DNA of 64,000 bases from Rhodovulum marinum. Lineage in GTDB: Bacteria > Pseudomonadota > Alphaproteobacteria > Rhodobacterales > Rhodobacteraceae. The notes beneath the pieces were generated by a model. It saw only the letters and a list, made by a program, of their open reading frames with translations. It did not search any database and was not told where the DNA came from. Position 1 is the stretch's first letter, and the number at the start of each line of letters is the position of its first letter. Both the position numbers and the translations under genes were made by a program. Positions 61,894 through 64,000 of the stretch are shown here, piece after piece. The stretch is taken from positions 52,466 through 116,465 of the forward strand of contig NZ_SLXP01000001.1 in assembly GCF_004343075.1 (NCBI RefSeq), written 5' to 3'.

Positions 61894-63441
61894 ATGGACG
61901 GCAGCGGCGAAGACCGCCCCGATGCTTGGGATCCCTTCGGCCGCCCGTTGTTCGGCGGCCCCGAGGCGCGGGCATTGTCGCGCGTTGGCGTGGTCGATAT
62001 CGGATCGAACTCGGTGCGGCTGGTGGTGTTCGACGGCGCGGCGCGCAGCCCGGCCTATTTCTTCAACGAGAAACTGATGTGCGGGCTGGGCGCGGGCCTG
62101 GGCGAAACCGGGCGGCTGTCGCCTGAGGGGCGGCGGCGTGCGCTGGGGGCGCTGAAACGCTTCGCCCTGCTGGGCCAGGCGATGGGCGCGGCCCCGCTGA
62201 CCGTGGTCGCGACGGCGGCGATGCGCGATGCCGAGGACGGCCCCGAGTTCCGCGCCCAGATCGAGCGCGAGACCGGGCTGAAGCCCTGGGTGATCGACGG
62301 CACCGAGGAGGCGCGGCTGTCGGCGCAGGGTGTCCTGCTGGGCTGGCCCGGTGCCGAGGGGATCGTCTGCGATATCGGCGGCTCGTCGATGGAACTGGCC
62401 GAACTGAGGGGCGGCATGGTGGGGGCGCGGGCGACCTCGCCCCTGGGGCCGCTGAAGCTGCGCGATATCCAGGGCGGCAAGAAGGGGCTGACCGCCTATA
62501 TCGCCCAGGAGATCGAGAAGCTGGCCGCCGGCCTGCCGCAGGCGCCGCGGCGGCTGTACCTGGTGGGCGGGTCGTGGCGGGCGATCGCGCGGCTTGACAT
62601 GGAACGGCGGGGCTATCCGCTGACGGTGCTGCACGAATACCGGATGACGCGGAAATCGCTGAGCGCCACCATCGACTGGATCGAGGCGAATGACCCCGAT
62701 GAGTTACGCGCGCGCACCGGCACCTCGGCCGACCGGATGAGCCTGGTGCCGCTGGCGTGCCAGGTGTTGAAGAAGCTGGTCGCGCATCTGAAACCGCGCG
62801 AGATCGCGGTCTCCAGCTATGGCATCCGCGAGGGGTTGTTGTACGAACAGATGCCCAGCGAACTGCGCGCCCGCGACCCGCTGACCGAGGCCTGCCGCTT
62901 TGCCGAGGCGACATCGGCGCGGATTCCGGGATTCGGCAAGCGGCTTTACAATTTCGTGCTGCCGCTGTTCGGCGCGATCGGCCCCGAGAAGAAACGCCTG
63001 GTCAAGGCCGCCTGCCTGTTGCACGACACCGCCTGGCGGGCGCATCCCGATTACCGGCACGAGGTCTGTTTCGACACCGCGACGCGGGCCAACCTGGGCG
63101 GGCTGGAACACTGGGAACGGGTGTTCCTGGGCGTGTCGCTGTTGCATCGCTACAAGAACAGCCGGGCGGGCAGCCGGTTCGAGCCGCTGTTCAACCTGCT
63201 GGAGCCTGCGCAACTGCGCGAGGCCGAAATGCTGGGCAAGGCGATGCGGTTCGGCGCGATGTTCTCGTCCGAGGCGCCCGACACGCTGGCCGAACTGCGC
63301 CATTTCCCCAAGAAGAAGCGGCTGGAACTGATCCTGGCCGCGCCGGCCGAACCGCTGTTCGGCGAGGTGGCCGAGGCGCGGTTCGCGTCGCTGGCCAAGG
63401 CGATGGGGGTCGAAACCACGGTCAAGCTGCGCAAGCATTGA
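61894..63441 (+). CDS. ppx: Exopolyphosphatase, Ppx/GppA family
   Basis: Hydrolyses terminal phosphate from polyphosphate and/or pppGpp. The start at 61894 (AAAGG 6 bp upstream) gives 515 residues; a TTG at 61855 with GGGAG 9 bp upstream would give 528 and cannot be excluded. The ASKHA ATPase motifs are present: VGVVDIGSNSVRLVVFDG near 34, ATAAMRDAEDG near 110 and IVCDIGGSSMELAEL near 160. A C-terminal HD-like region with LHDTAWRAHPD near 380 resembles the GppA-type metal site. It lies 54 bp (15 bp to the TTG) after ppk, likely cotranscribed, giving opposing polyP enzymes. Confidence 0.93.
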   Translation: MDGSGEDRPDAWDPFGRPLFGGPEARALSRVGVVDIGSNSVRLVVFDGAARSPAYFFNEKLMCGLGAGLGETGRLSPEGRRRALGALKRFALLGQAMGAAPLTVVATAAMRDAEDGPEFRAQIERETGLKPWVIDGTEEARLSAQGVLLGWPGAEGIVCDIGGSSMELAELRGGMVGARATSPLGPLKLRDIQGGKKGLTAYIAQEIEKLAAGLPQAPRRLYLVGGSWRAIARLDMERRGYPLTVLHEYRMTRKSLSATIDWIEANDPDELRARTGTSADRMSLVPLACQVLKKLVAHLKPREIAVSSYGIREGLLYEQMPSELRARDPLTEACRFAEATSARIPGFGKRLYNFVLPLFGAIGPEKKRLVKAACLLHDTAWRAHPDYRHEVCFDTATRANLGGLEHWERVFLGVSLLHRYKNSRAGSRFEPLFNLLEPAQLREAEMLGKAMRFGAMFSSEAPDTLAELRHFPKKKRLELILAAPAEPLFGEVAEARFASLAKAMGVETTVKLRKH

Positions 63442-63465
63442 GGCGCGCGGGGCCCGGTGGCGGGT

Positions 63466-63819
63466 TCAGATCTCGATCTCGGCGCCGGGTTCGGGGGCGG
63501 TTTCGAGCGGTGGCGCATCGGGTTTGCGGCGGATGATGATGTCGCCATTGGGCAGCCGTTCGGGCAGGTCGTAGGCGTCGAAATCGTCGACGATTTCGAG
63601 CAGCTTCTTCATGGCGGGCTGCATCGTCTCGGCCAGATCGCGCAGCGCCGGTTCCAACTCGTCGCCGAGCCCCCGGAAGAACAGCCGCATCCCCTCGCCC
63701 AGGAGGTCGATGCCCTCGCGCATGTCGCCATCGGGCGCGGGCGCGGGTGCGGGGTCCTGCGCGGCGGCGGGGCCGAGGGCCAGGGTGGCGGCGAGGATGA
63801 GGGCGGGCACACGCATCAT
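63466..63819 (-). CDS. Small secreted or membrane-associated protein, unknown
   Basis: 117 residues from MMRVPALILA: signal peptide about 1-20 (cleavage near LGPAAAQ), a Pro/Ala linker, then a helical segment LGEGMRLFFRGLGDELEPALRDL and PAMKKLLEIVDDFDAYDLPE, ending RLPNGDIIIRRKPD. Related Rhodobacterales proteins carry the doubtful name AAA+ ATPase, but no P-loop exists. Function unknown. It is convergent with ppx. Confidence 0.8.
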   Translation of the reverse strand: MMRVPALILAATLALGPAAAQDPAPAPAPDGDMREGIDLLGEGMRLFFRGLGDELEPALRDLAETMQPAMKKLLEIVDDFDAYDLPERLPNGDIIIRRKPDAPPLETAPEPGAEIEI

Positions 63820-63871
63820 GGCCGGCACTATAGGCGTATGGGCGTCATTTTTGAAGCGGTCGCAAACCGGC

Positions 63872-64000
<129 letters not shown>

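Overview
The window is about 64 kb of very GC-rich chromosomal DNA with tightly packed, operon-like genes. Gene content points to an alphaproteobacterium of the Rhodobacterales (Rhodobacteraceae/Paracoccaceae type). The supporting features are a Pcs-type phosphatidylcholine synthase, an HdaA/ppk/ppx cluster, a short prolyl-tRNA synthetase without the INS domain, an FNR-like site, a YcjX/YcjF pair, DUF1178, DUF484, DUF3253 and DUF4389 proteins, and family-specific intergenic repeats. This is inference from families and not a database match. There is no prophage, insertion sequence, CRISPR array, rRNA or obvious island. The window is mostly core genome.

Layout. 1-6.2 kb: an HDAC-family deacetylase cut by the window edge, glutathione peroxidase, DUF1178, an SDR, aspartokinase (lysC) and the nitrogen-PTS enzyme I (ptsP). 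6.2-9.3 kb: an MFS transporter and a cupin, divergent from a YeeE/YedE sulfur transporter that has an FNR-like box upstream, followed by an 11-bp tandem repeat. 9.3-15.8 kb: priA, transaldolase, DUF484, xerC, pcs, DUF3253 and a proline/glycine-rich EF-hand protein. 15.8-24.4 kb: ileS with a possible leader peptide, ycjF-ycjX, truA and pgm. 24.5-31 kb: an isoquinoline-oxidoreductase-like molybdoenzyme pair, then a FAH hydrolase/SDR/IlvD-Edd dehydratase cluster for sugar-acid breakdown.

31-42 kb: oligoendopeptidase F, DUF4389 and host-attachment proteins, a five-gene polyamine-type ABC operon, tRNA-Leu(GAG), a peptidoglycan-binding-type secreted protein and lipB. 42-50 kb: YqeY, carA, a hemolysin III/PAQR protein, an orphan TAXI binding protein, a low-molecular-weight phosphatase, a sirtuin, a PCu(A)C copper chaperone and rpmB. 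50-57.7 kb: a glutamine amidotransferase with meaB, hrpB, argD-argF and proS. 57.8-63.8 kb: an AI-2E-type permease, hdaA, ppk and ppx, with a Pho-box-like site before ppk.

The last ~100 bases are a low-complexity poly-G tract that looks like a sequencing or assembly artefact beginning inside a repeat hairpin. The most interesting signals are a putative non-phosphorylative pentonate pathway, a possible ileS attenuator-like leader, a Pho-box/leaderless-ppk arrangement, and families of repeats placed immediately after stop codons. Only the 1-kb region around tRNA-Leu and the window's right edge hold notable gene-poor DNA; no other gene-free stretch exceeds 300 bases.
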